Assembly: GCA_025331565.1 (NCBI GenBank)
Contig: JAFREQ010000038.1
Coordinates: forward strand, 3,286,001 to 3,350,000
Length of the DNA stretch: 64,000 nucleotides
From: Holacanthus passer
Taxonomy: Eukaryota > Chordata > Actinopteri > Pomacanthidae
Direction of reading: 5' to 3'
Shown here: piece after piece, positions 23,682-34,240 of the stretch
Position numbering within the stretch: position 1 is the first letter of the stretch
Layout: each line of letters begins with the position of its first letter
Program-made: the position numbers and the translations under genes
The notes under the pieces: model-generated
What the model was told of the DNA's origin: nothing
What the model saw: only the letters and a program-made list of their open reading frames with translations
Databases searched by the model: none

Positions 23682-26600
23682 TTGTGGAGATGTGGGATAG
23701 GAGAGGAGACTGACAGGGAGAAAAGGAATGAGTCAGAAAGACAGAGCCAGAGGCCTCATTGTTCTCAACTTGGCAACCATCACAGAAAAATACAGTCATG
23801 TTTTCATTGTGTCAATTTGGTTTCCAGCGTGGACCCATTAACACACACAATAAGAGCTCTCATCTTCTGATAACTGCGTCTATTGATGTTAAATGTCACC
23901 ACACTGGCTGCTCTGGCAGATTTTTGGGCTCTCCCATGGACGATAAATACAGAGCTGAAGGCCTGACTGAGCGAAGAGGCAGCAGGTCAGGTCAGGCAGT
24001 ACAGCTGGGACGCGTCCTGACAGCATATGTCAGTATGTTGTAAAGCAGGAATCTACAGCTAGAGTCAGTAATTAGACAGACCCGGAGATTGGACGTCTGT
24101 GTTTCCCACCTGCTGAGCCTGACAATCCTATCAGGCATTAAGGGGAGTGCTGCGTATGTGTGTGTGTGTCTCGTGCATGTATGGGAGTTAGAGGGAGCGA
24201 GAAATAAAACATGATGAGATTAAACTTTAATGACTCCTGTAGGAAAAGTAGGACGAAGCTGCAGATGCTGCGCGGAAAACAGGAATATAAATAAGAATAT
24301 AGCAACTGCTGACAATCAGACAAAGGAAGCAAAGACTTCAACAAGAATGTGACAAGTGGATGAAAACTGACCTCTTTTTGAACAGATCTTAGATTAAAAA
24401 AAAAACAAGGACATGTGTCTTAGTAATACTCGAAGGACTATTACCTTAAATTGATATGTTTTAGTTCATCCATTGCTTTTATATTTGATGTTGAAGTATG
24501 TTTGTGCACATGCAAATGCAGCATTTTTATGATGAGATCCTGCTGGGAGAAAGATTATGTTTATTGGAGAAAGATTTTATTAGAACAGATTTTTAAATTC
24601 ATTTTTTTCATTTTCGTCAACTTTCTATTTAAATTTTGTTAGCAATTCTTTTGCCATTCATATTCTGTTAACTTTAGCAGCATGGTGAGGGAGTGTAAAC
24701 CAACTGCCTTTTCCACTTAAGATTTTGCTATTTTAATGACAAATGGTGACGTTATTGATCATGTTTTCTAAATCTGTCTTGAATAAGAAATGAACTAAAA
24801 AGTACAGATACAGTACAGTACAGATTTGTACTGTAAAAAAAAAATCACCTAATCAAATACAATATATTTAATTTCCAGATGTAGAAGATGTAAAATATTT
24901 TCCATGCATGCAAATTCACATTACACTGCACTGTATGCACACAGGATGTATTTAGAGACAGACAGAGGAGCAGGCTGTTGCTGTGTGCACCACATGGGAG
25001 CAGCAGCACACAGCATATGAGGCAGTATGAATCCTGCAGTGTTACCCCACTGGCACCTCCCCTCTCCTCCCATCACTCCCAGTAAGCCTCCCAGGGTCTC
25101 CCAGCCAGTCTCTATCTCTGCAATCCTCTTAGGCTTGACCCCACTCCACCAACGGCACCACCACAATCAGATAATCCTATTAGGACACACATGGCCAGCT
25201 AACCAACCGAGAGGCTGAGTCAGTGGCCGCGTACAGGTTGGAAATAAGAAATGTAAGGGCTCAAAAGTGGGACAAAAAGATGCAGCCGCAGCAGGTTTTA
25301 AAATGCAAATCCACGCCAGTGAATGACTCCACACCCATCAGAGTTCATTTAACACTTCATCTGGCACAGAGCTTTATCAGCACCAGTGAACAAACAATTC
25401 TTCAGTCCGTGCTTGGCAGTTCTAAATGAATGGGAAATCATTTGGTGTAATGTGAAATGTGAAAGAGTGAAAGCTAAACAATCAAACCACACCTCACTGA
25501 CATTGTATGCTGAATTTCTAGTGATGCAGATTTATGAAAGATGTTAAATTAATGTTAAATCGTTAAACCACAAGTTTCTCAGCCTCGGGGTTGTGACCCT
25601 ACACAGGTCATTTGGTAAACAGACAGGGTCCTGTGAGACTGATATATTTATATATATCGATCTACTGTAAATTGATGCAATTGATGTAAATTAACTCAGC
25701 AAGGTTGAAATTTACTGTAAATTCTATATGTTTCTTTCATGTGTGTGAAAATAAAATACAAAACTAAACTGTCAGCTGAAAGGGAACACCAGTCCTGAGG
25801 GCTGTCCTGGTGTAAATATTTCTTTGATATGAAAAAAATTATTTTCTCTCTTTGGAATAATGGATGTTACTCAACAGGAGATATAATTCATTTCATTATG
25901 TCAAACCCCAGGAGGCAAAACCACTGAGACAAAGAGAAAAACAGAACATAACACCTTTTGCTGCATCCCAGCCAGAACTCACCTCTCTGCTGGCAGTAAT
26001 CGAACAATAAGAGGAGGACTAAAAAGCACATTTGTCTTTATATTCAGGCATCGCTGTGCTGAAAAGTGCTCATCACAAGTTGGCTCGTTGAACGCCCTCC
26101 AGGAGCTTCATGTTTCTTAATTGCGGAGTGCTGTTGCTATGGCGACATCCCTTCCCCCTTGCTGAGAAGAGAGCACATGGTGATGCTTTAGGCAGAGCTG
26201 CGAGGGGGAGAGGGGGGAGTCGACACACACACATGCAGACACACACACACACACACACACACACTTCCCTCAGTGTGTGGAGGAATATGTAAACAGCCAG
26301 AGCAGCCAGCTATGGAAATGACCTCCCATAGTGAAGACATTCAGACTCCTCTTCTCGTCCCCTGAGTGCAGGATGAATCTCTCTGTGCAGCTCTGATGCA
26401 TTAGTGAGGCAGTAAAACACAAAGATGAGTGTTGTGTCTCCTCTGTGACTCCTCTGTAATACTACATAGCCACAGTTTTGGCATCACGCACAACCAATTA
26501 GTCCGGCTAATGGAGAGGAAATGATTGCTGATTAGGTCCCATTCACAGTTTAGCCATTTATAGTCCAGACATACTTGTGCAAACAGAGACAGAGGATGTG

Positions 26601-26823
26601 AACTCTTTACGTTTAGAGAGGGTGTAGATTATATACAGTATGCTGCAATGTCTGCAAAGGTGTTGTTGATATTGTCTTTGTGGAGGCTTTCAATGTAGGT
26701 CAATTATTGATACAGTAGCTCAGTGGAGCAGTAGTCGCACAGTAGGAGTCTGAATGGTTCCCTTACACAAAAAAGGTTTATCGATCCAGACTAAAAATTT
26801 ACAACTTGTTTTACAACTTCTTC
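23680..26823 (+). other. phldb1 coding intron 1, body
   Basis: AT-rich intron sequence without a convincing ORF. It includes a short GT tract near 24160, a 9-bp-arm inverted repeat built on TACAGTACA near 24820, and an interrupted (CA)n at 26222-26264. I see no further gene in it. Confidence 0.6.
26222..26264. repeat. (CA)n microsatellite, interrupted
   Basis: CA runs interrupted by ATGCAG; the longest perfect part is 26239-26264. Confidence 0.9.

Positions 26824-26853
<30 letters not shown>
26824..26853 (+). promoter_or_regulatory. 28-T polypyrimidine tract and 3' splice site of phldb1 coding intron 1
   Basis: Twenty-eight consecutive T are followed by AG and then the secure coding exon at 26854. 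The homopolymer serves as the polypyrimidine tract. Its length is expected to vary between individuals and to be poorly resolved by sequencing. Confidence 0.85.
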
Positions 26854-26854
<1 letters not shown>

Positions 26855-26977
26855 GCACTCCACTGGACCTAATTGAGACGGGAAAGGGGCTGAAGTTCCA
26901 GGCAGAGCGCCCCCACCTGGTCAGCCTGGGTAGTGGACGACTGAGTACAGCCATCACCCTGCTGCCCCTGCCTGAGG
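26854..26977 (+). CDS. phldb1: phldb1 coding exon 2 (residues 23-64, lead-in to FHA)
   Basis: Reading from AGC at 26854 gives STPLDLIETGKGLKFQ and then PHLVSLGSGRLSTAITLLPL, one of the most conserved N-terminal blocks of PHLDB1. It forms the first strands of the FHA fold. The exon ends GAG-G before GTGAGA at 26978 (phase 1), and the next exon completes a Gly codon. The acceptor is a run of 28 T followed directly by AG. The adjacent AG at 26854-26855 would break the frame, so 26854 is chosen as the exon start. The exon is GC-rich compared with the surrounding intron and shows clear coding bias. Confidence 0.95.
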
Positions 26978-27921
26978 GTGAGACATCTGCTGTGACACCA
27001 ACACACCTGTTAGCTTCAGAGAGAATGACGTACACGTGGCAACAACTGATGTTGGTGTATTTGTATCTATCTTTCATCCCGGTCGGTCTGTCAGTACCTG
27101 TGTGTGTGCTGGCCTACCTGTCTGACTGTGCCTCTGAGGGCTGGTACGCAGGGAGGTTCCTCTATCAGAGGTGAAGTCCAGGCAGGGATAGTGTGTGTGA
27201 GTCAGTGTGTGTGAGTCAGTGTGTTTGCTTGTTGCACTCACCTGTGACATGTTACTGGGCCCTGGAGGGAATTACCACTACTGTTGTTACTACTGCTCAA
27301 GGCTGTAATTTCCACTGAGGATATTCGGGGAGGGGAGGGGCCATTGCGGCTTCATTTTCTTGCTAAAGCTATGTGAACATTGTTCTCTGACTCTCCAGCC
27401 ACCACAGTCCAGATGAGAGATCTGAGGTCATAAAAATATTTCTACACTCATCTGAGTTGCCTTCAGTTATAACTGTATGGTCACAACAAAAGGCTTATTG
27501 AGCAGCGGTGAATGGTGCAACAAGTGGTTTGCTTTTATTTGCCCTGGTTTTGCCTCTCATGATACATTAAGCTGCCCTTCCTGACTGGTCGAGGTTGTAT
27601 GCCTGAAGCCTGAAGGGAATACCTGCAGACAGGACTCAGGGCTAAAAAAAGAAAACGCTTTTTCAATAATTTCTAGTAAAAAGAAACCTCATACATATTT
27701 TTATTTAAAGGTAAGGTAATCATCAGTCAAAAATAAAATAGTAAAAAATATTTATCAAAAAGTCATCTACAAAGGAAATGATTTTAGATCTGTCATGAAT
27801 CTGTCATGAATCACTACATATTGAACACATTCAATCAAATTGTATATTATATCTATATTATCAGAGGAGGATCACACTCACTGCGCCACACATTAGATCT
27901 AACTCTTCTTCCTTCCCCCAG
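26978..27921 (+). other. phldb1 coding intron 2
   Basis: A 944-bp intron with donor GTGAGA and acceptor CCCCCAG. It contains two short direct copies of GTGTGTGAGTCA near 27190 and is otherwise AT-rich. No gene is seen in it. Confidence 0.8.
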
Positions 27922-28092
27922 GCCGGACCACGCTGGGTCATGGCCCCATGGACATCAACATCCAGGGCCCTGGGGTGGCTGCCCAGCACTGCTACCTAGA
28001 GAACAGGTCAGGGGTCATCACGCTGCACCCCTGTGGGAACCTCTGTGCCGTCGATGGGCTCCAGATCACGCAGCCTGTCCGCCTGTCACAAG
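27922..28092 (+). CDS. phldb1: phldb1 coding exon 3 (FHA domain core, residues 64-121)
   Basis: The acceptor is CCTTCCCCCAG and the exon begins GCCGG, completing Gly64 of the GRTTLG motif that opens the FHA core. Visible elements are the GR pair, DINIQGPG, AAQHCYLEN (the position of the usual S-x-x-H motif), LHPCGN and VDGLQI (the NG-turn region). The canonical Ser before the His is replaced (VAAQH), as I recall for mammalian PHLDB1 too, so phosphothreonine binding may be atypical. The exon ends CAA-G at 28092 before GTAGGA (phase 1), and the following exon 22.7 kb away completes Gly before CMLCFGQ. Together exons 2-4 rebuild the complete FHA domain. Confidence 0.96.
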
Positions 28093-29718
28093 GTAGGAAT
28101 CAGCTCGAACATCTGTCCCATAATGCACTCTGCTGTGCTGGATGGGGTCTGTCGGTGACACTTGGCCTGAAGTGCAGTGCGTATCAGTGCAGCCAGATTG
28201 TCGGCAACATTAAAATCTGGAATTGAGTTTATTTTAACAACAATATTGATTGTACTTTGTATGGATTTCTATTTTCTCCACTGCAGAATAAACATGAGAG
28301 GAAACCAATGACCAGATGTTAAAGGATCTGTGCTTTCTGTTTGGCTCTGCTGTAGTTTCACTTTCATACTGATGTGTCAGATCTCAGCTGCTGTAATCAT
28401 ACCATAGATCAATTTCAATGCAGTGTAAGAGCCAGCAGGTCTTTTCGATAAAATGCACAGTCTGTGCTTTTAAATAGCCATCGATCGAAGAACCGCCTGA
28501 GGTTCCTGTGTTACTAAGTTAACAGTGAGCTTTGCCGTGCTCAGGCATGCAGATACTGAAGAAACCAGAAGGAGAGATGAATTGATTTTCAATCTGTCAA
28601 AGCCTGGTTGGGTCTTAGATTGGGTGCTGATGGAGAATTTTACTGAAATTATCCTCTGGGATTGGCATTTTACAGGTAAATGATTGCTTTCATAGAAGAC
28701 AAAACCTCGTGGGAAAAGCAGAGGTAAAGCTCGGGCAAAGGTCAGCTGTCTCCCAATAACACCAACAGTAGAAAGTCACAAGGCGTAACTGAAAGTCAGG
28801 GAATATCAGGAGATTTTGTATTTTTACAAATGCATTAGCTTACAAAAATAAAGCACGATATATACTCTACATTGGTTCCCACACGCACTGTCCCAGCTGG
28901 TTCAAAGGATTACATGTCTGAGCCGAAGGATCAAAGTGAGGCTGTGTGCAATATGTTCACAGTTTCAGAAGCTACAGAAAATAATCATTTTGGCTATTAT
29001 TCTTAATGATTTACTCATCGATCAGGGCACATGGCACCAACTTAAAGCAATATTGTACAACTATTTTAATTTGAAATAACAACTTTAAAATCAATTGATG
29101 ATACACTGACTTGTAATAAAGAAAATGCCACCTTTTTCATTCCCACTCCGAGAACCTAACACCTGTTCTTGCACTATGTAAATTGGGTTCTGGACCAAAT
29201 TATCTAAAGGCACACCTGACATCGAAAGCATCACCTGCACTGTTAAAATAATTATAATCATCAACGGCACTGTAAATGACTATGCAGAGGTGCTGTACAA
29301 TAAGTATGGTCAAATCTGAACCAGTATAGTTATTACCCTAACTATGTTAAGGTCCGACATATTTCTAGTCAGTCTTAAAACAACAGTCAGGACACCATAT
29401 GAATGTTGAATGAGATTTTTCTTACTGTTCATACTGGCCATTAAAAGATCCCCACGTCATGTGCTTCCAATGCAAGTGAAGGGAGTCAAGTGGGTATCTT
29501 CCAAAGTTAGAGTCTTTTTAACTCAAAATTCTCTCTTCATGTTGTTTTCCCTTCAGTCCAGTTCAGCATGGAAACACTGTCTGGGGAAACACAAAGAGGG
29601 AATTGTGCACTAAACCAATTCTAACTTGATTTGTCTGACTTAGACTGTTGAAGCGTCACATTATATTCAGCTGAACGTCGGAAAACTGTTTTGCACAGAG
29701 GGAGGACTGTGTGTTTTA

Positions 29719-29759
29719 TACCCCATCACTTGCAAGAAGCACTTGCAAGTGATGGGGTA
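29719..29759. repeat. Perfect 18-bp inverted repeat with 5-nt loop
   Basis: The left arm TACCCCATCACTTGCAAG (29719-29736), loop AAGCA and right arm CTTGCAAGTGATGGGGTA (29742-29759) pair without mismatch. The loop is too short for a typical microRNA precursor. Confidence 0.95.
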
Positions 29760-31374
29760 GCATTTGAAATAACTTTGGAAAGGTATCTTCAATGGCCAGT
29801 AGGAAGAGGAGGAATAATTACAGCAAACAAGTCACACCACTCTTTACTAATATAATCTGCTTTACTCCCCAAACACTCTGGGGCTTAGCAGAAATTCACG
29901 AATATACCAACACCAGAAAAAAAGAGTTTTCATCTGAGACACATACAGTATATGATGTATGAGTTCAGTGAGTGGGATCACTGTCTGTGTATTTTGGCAT
30001 CATAATCCAGCCCGGTGCTGCCTGACCAAAGCAGAGAGGAAGCAAAACTTTAACCATGCAGCAGTTTCAATTTTAGTCATGGAAATTCATAGAAGTTTAC
30101 ATCAGAGCCTGAGAGGGAGCACAGTGTGTTATGGGATTGAGTTAAAGGGACTCATCATTACTCACAGGATGTGAACTCCCCTCTCTGCTGCTGTGTAATC
30201 GCTGTCTGTCGTGTTATTTCTCATTCTCAGACAAGTGTTCACCTACACAAAATATACTAATAGTACAATCAGTACATAGTACATGAAGTAATTCCTTTCT
30301 AAATGCTCTCTGTGTCCAGTATCCTGCGTCCTGTGTGACTTTGCCATGAACTGTATGTACATATGTGTAGAGGAACACGTGTGTTGTCTGTCAATGTGTC
30401 CCTCAGTCTTTCGGTATGTCAACCTGGGCTCTGGCTGGGTAACCTGAGCAGGGACACAGGGCTATTTATACTGGCCCTCTACCCCAGACAGATCCCACTT
30501 TAGCCCCAGAGGGGGTTTCAGGTTGAAGAATGAGTGTGAGGGTAAATGAGAGTTCACTGTCAGGGTCCTGGAAGAGTTGTCATGTACAGTGGGAAGAGCT
30601 GGGAGGTGGGAGGAAATAGCTGGTTGTTATAGTCTTACTGCAGACTGATATCGATGTAATTTTACAGCAGGAAGTGGATCAGACACTGTTGGTTACACAA
30701 TATTTTACTTACCACTCCCATGAGTGATGTACAGTGTATGAGTAATACATTGTAGTGCACTGAAAAGTTCCCTACAAGCAAAGTTGTGTAGGGTCGAGTG
30801 GATGCGTTATAGTGAGCTCTGACCAGAACTGTGTCACAGGTAATCTAACGCTGTCTGCATCCTGCCCTTTTTCACTTCGCTAATAAATAGTGTAGTGAAG
30901 GCTTTGACTTGTCAGCATTACAACTTATAGAAAACCAAGCAGCAACAAGTCAGTATTGTTACAAAGTGCTTAACATGCGTTTAGTGGTAATCCATCTGGA
31001 TTTGCAATATAAATCAGAAGAGCTGGTGGAGGGAAATCCCGACAATGGAAGGGCATGTAAAAACTAAGCCAGTTTGTTCAAAGCGGGATGAGCAGATATT
31101 TTAAAGGGATAAAGCTTGGTTGACTTGATTCAGCCTATCAGAAGGAATTCAAGGGGAAAAGAGGGCTTGGATGAAAATCTCAACACTAACTGAGGAAGAC
31201 AGTGAGACAAGCCTGTTTCTGGCCAAACATCTAAACCCATTTACACTGTAAGTCGAGTAATAACTGATGACATGATTGGGACGTACCATTAAGTATTAAG
31301 ATTAGTGTCACTCATGTAATATTTTTGAATAATTCAAAAGATGTGAAGGTGCACTAGATCAATCTCACACATCA

Positions 31375-31510
31375 AACTGAGTAGTCACCAGCTTGGCCTA
31401 TAGACATCTGAAAAACAGCTGCATAATGTCTTCTGTGGCTGTGGAGGAGCTTTGTCAAACCCAAGAAAGTAACCCTGGTCATGTCATAATGATGTCATCA
31501 GGGTTATAGA
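31375..31510 (+). repeat. Dispersed repeat family R3 (TCTTCTGTGGCT type), copy 1
   Basis: ATAATGTCTTCTGTGGCTGT, GGAGGAGCTTTGTCAAA and GTCATAATGATGTCATCAGG. Copies with the same core occur at 36445 and 41440, all inside phldb1 intron 3. Confidence 0.55.
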
Positions 31511-31529
31511 CTGACAATTCTTTACTTTT

Positions 31530-31650
31530 GACACTTTTTGTATATTTTGGCAATAATACTTCTCTACTTTTAAGTGAAAAGCCAGACTTTTCTTAAATCT
31601 TACTGTTGTATTGCTGTTACTTAAGTAAATAAAGGATCCACCACTGACCT
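31530..31650 (+). repeat. Dispersed repeat family R4 (ACTTAAGTAAA ... CCACCACTG), copy 1
   Basis: TTTACTTTTGACAC, TTACTTAAGTAAATAAAGGA and TCCACCACTGAC form the end of a very common teleost repeat. The same ending occurs at 54235-54760. Confidence 0.65.
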
Positions 31651-32200
31651 TATGTGGCCCCCAACTATTTCATATATTCTACAGTATATGATTATTGTTT
31701 CCATAGGAACACATTGACTTTATATAAGGTCAGTGTGTATTGGATTTATATAAACGGATTTATATAAATCAGTAGGTCAGACAAATAATCTGATGCCACC
31801 CACACTATGATAATATTGACTGCAGAGGTTAATGTGCCCGGAGGGAACACTTGTCCTGAACACTCCCTTTAATGTGTGTATTTATGGCTTTCAAATCCAT
31901 GCTGGTAATACTTGAGCCTTCACCTTTGTTCTTGCATACGGTGATCAAAGTAGGACATGAATGAGAGCCACACCTTGGCTCAGTGAAAATCAGCTTTATT
32001 GACATGGCAGGTTAAACTCAGGTGGATGTTGCCAAAACAGCTGGGACTCAATTCAGGCCACGTGCTGGCATGAATGCAATCTATTAATCAATAGATGTTA
32101 TTGATCAGTTAAATTCCTTTATTGTGGATCAAGATGTGTGGTGGCTGATACTTCACTCCAGGGATCTCTCTCTTTAGCTACACCCCTGTCCCCCCTTTAT

Positions 32201-32772
32201 CCCTCCCTCCCTCTCTCTCTCCTGCTCCTCCAGCCCTGCCTCTCCCTCTCTCTCCTGCTCCTCCAGCCCTGCCTCTCCCTCTCCCTCCCCTGCTCCTCCA
32301 GCCCTGCCTCTCCCTCTCTCTCCTGCTCCTCCAGCCCTGCCTCTCCCTCTCTCTCTCCCTCCCAGTCTCTCTGCTCTCTCTCCTGCTCCTCCAGCCCTGC
32401 CTCTCCCTCTCTCTCCTGCTCCTCCAGCCCTGCCTCTCCCCTCTCTCTCCTGCTCCTCCAGCCCTGCCTCTCTCTCTCTCCCTCTCTCTCCTGCTCCTCC
32501 AGCCCTGCCTCTCCCTCTCTCTCTCCCTCCCAGTCTCTCTGCTCTCTCTCCCTCTCTCTCTCTCTCCTGCTCCTCCAGCCCTGCCTCTCTCTCTCTGACT
32601 CTCCCTCTCTCTGACTCTCCCTCTCTCTCCTGCTCCTCCAGCCCTGCCTCTCCCTCTCTCTGACTCTCCCTCTCTCTCTCCCTCCCAGTCTCTCTGCTCT
32701 CTCTCCCTCTCTCTCTCTCTCCTGCTCCTCCAGCCCTGCCTCTCTCTCTCTGTCCCTCCCTCTCCTCCTCCA
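32201..32772. repeat. Pyrimidine-rich minisatellite, about 33-bp units, 11 core copies
   Basis: The core CTGCTCCTCCAGCCCTGCCT occurs 11 times, separated by variable CT runs. A longer spacer containing CCCAGTCTCTCTGCTC recurs three times (near 32360, 32530, 32685), giving a higher-order pattern. The + strand is almost all pyrimidine, so long open frames exist by composition alone: an Arg/Glu/Gly-rich one on the minus strand and a Leu/Ser-rich one on the plus strand. I do not treat these as genes. Each unit carries a pyrimidine tract ending in CCTCCAG, the form of a splice acceptor. Confidence 0.9.
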
Positions 32773-32773
32773 G

Positions 32774-33194
32774 CTCTGCCTGGCTCTGCCGCAGGCTCTG
32801 CCGGGACATGAGTGGGAGCCAGCTGTTGGTCTCGGGAGCCCCGGGTCGGACCGGCTCTGTCAGATCGTAGCAGTGTCTTCACCGTGTGAGCAGGAGACAA
32901 TGGACGGAGATCACCGTGACTGTAAAGTCCCCGCACTGGTCTGAATGAAGCGGGACAGACCGAGTGGACGAGACAGCTGCCTTTGTGAACATGCACATAT
33001 CTGCAGAATAGATTGGAGTCTGTGGGCTTGTAGGATTATCATAACAAAGGCTGGTGTGGACAAAAAGCCCACAAAGTGCTGCTGTTGTTCCACAATCAGC
33101 GGCAGAGCCGGAGAGAAGCACGTGGCTTTGTTTGAAGCAGCGGAGGCGATGAAAGCAGCGGAGGAACACACGACTCTCATTCACTGCTCCTGAA
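32774..33194 (+). promoter_or_regulatory. CpG-containing candidate alternative first exon in phldb1 intron 3
   Basis: Directly after the minisatellite is a 420-bp block that is GC- and CpG-richer than the intron. It ends CTCCTGAA before a perfect GTAAGT at 33195. It contains several short ORFs (one of 18 codons from 32809 and one of 82 codons from 32945 ending just before the donor) but none recognisable. This pattern suits a 5' UTR exon of an intronic promoter. A transcript joining it to the exon at 50831 would lack the first two-thirds of the FHA domain and could start at 50836 or 50896. This is inferred; no TATA box was identified. Confidence 0.45.
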
Positions 33195-34217
33195 GTAAGT
33201 CGGCTTGTCTTCACCGAGGACTACTTCTGGGGTTTTGGGTGCTGTGGAGTCGGTGGTTGAGGTGGTGTTGCTGGCCTTGTAATTAGTGGTAGCCGGTGAA
33301 TGTGTCAATAAAGTTGCGGAGAGCAGAAGCAGAGTCACTTAAAGTGGACAAAAGTGCTCTTTAAAGGCTGGTTTATGTGGCCAGCCGGCATACTGTAGGT
33401 GTTAATATGAGAAATACATATTCTTATATTGCTATTCCTTTTTCTTCATTTTAGTCGTAACTCTCCCCAAACTCCACTTCAAAATCTGGCAAATGTAACA
33501 TGATGCTTTCTTATTAGTAAGTTACAGTTTATAGAACATTACTTATGGCTTTTTATGAATTAACAGGATGCTCTCTTTAATTCGGCGTACATGTGGCAAA
33601 CATTAGTTACTCGTGCTTTTAACAATTCAACTTGTACCCTTGCTTGTTATGGACAATCTGCTCGTCCGCTTGTTTCCCCCGGTGGGTGATAGCTAGTCCT
33701 GTTAGCAAATTACACATGTTCTGATTTTGTTTCTATTAAGAGCTGCTTCGGATTTTTTTTATTCCGAATTTTTCACAATACCCTCCTGACATTTTTTAGT
33801 TGTTGAAGTCAACTTCAATACGAGCACATTTTGGCTAAATGCAAGAAAACTTGAAACTCTAAACTTTTTGAACGCAGTTTGGTCTGTCCCACCACACATG
33901 CAGCATGAACACCTGCTCTAATGTTGCTGTCTCCAGCCGCTCACTCACCATTACTCTTAAGTCCCAACTTCCCCTGCCTCCATGTGAGTTCTGTTTATAG
34001 ACTACAAACATATACAAGTCTGCCAGGTCTGCAGATACCCCCCCTCCAGCCTGGCATGGGCAGACCTCACTGTGTCTGTCTACTGTTACACTGCTATTCC
34101 TGGTTGCCAATGTGACCTAACCAGGTCTGGTAACTGGAATAGAATAGAGTTTTCCTTTCATGCTTTCTGCTTATTCAGAGGCCTGTGGGTCCAGGACTGC
34201 TGATCATAGTAGACAGT

Positions 34218-34240
34218 TCAAACCCAGGACCTGGGTTTGA
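34218..34240. repeat. Perfect 11-bp inverted repeat with 1-nt centre
   Basis: TCAAACCCAGG, A, CCTGGGTTTGA: 23 bp, perfectly symmetric around one base. Confidence 0.95.

Noticed and set aside
29719..29759. microRNA precursor at the perfect hairpin
   Set aside because: Arms of 18 bp with a 5-nt loop are too short for a normal precursor and pairing does not extend outward.
32174..32996. Long minus-strand frames (211 and 272 codons) rich in Arg, Glu and Gly
   Set aside because: They are the translation of a purine-rich minisatellite that lacks stop codons by composition. Two overlapping frames are open at once and no domain is visible outside the repeat.
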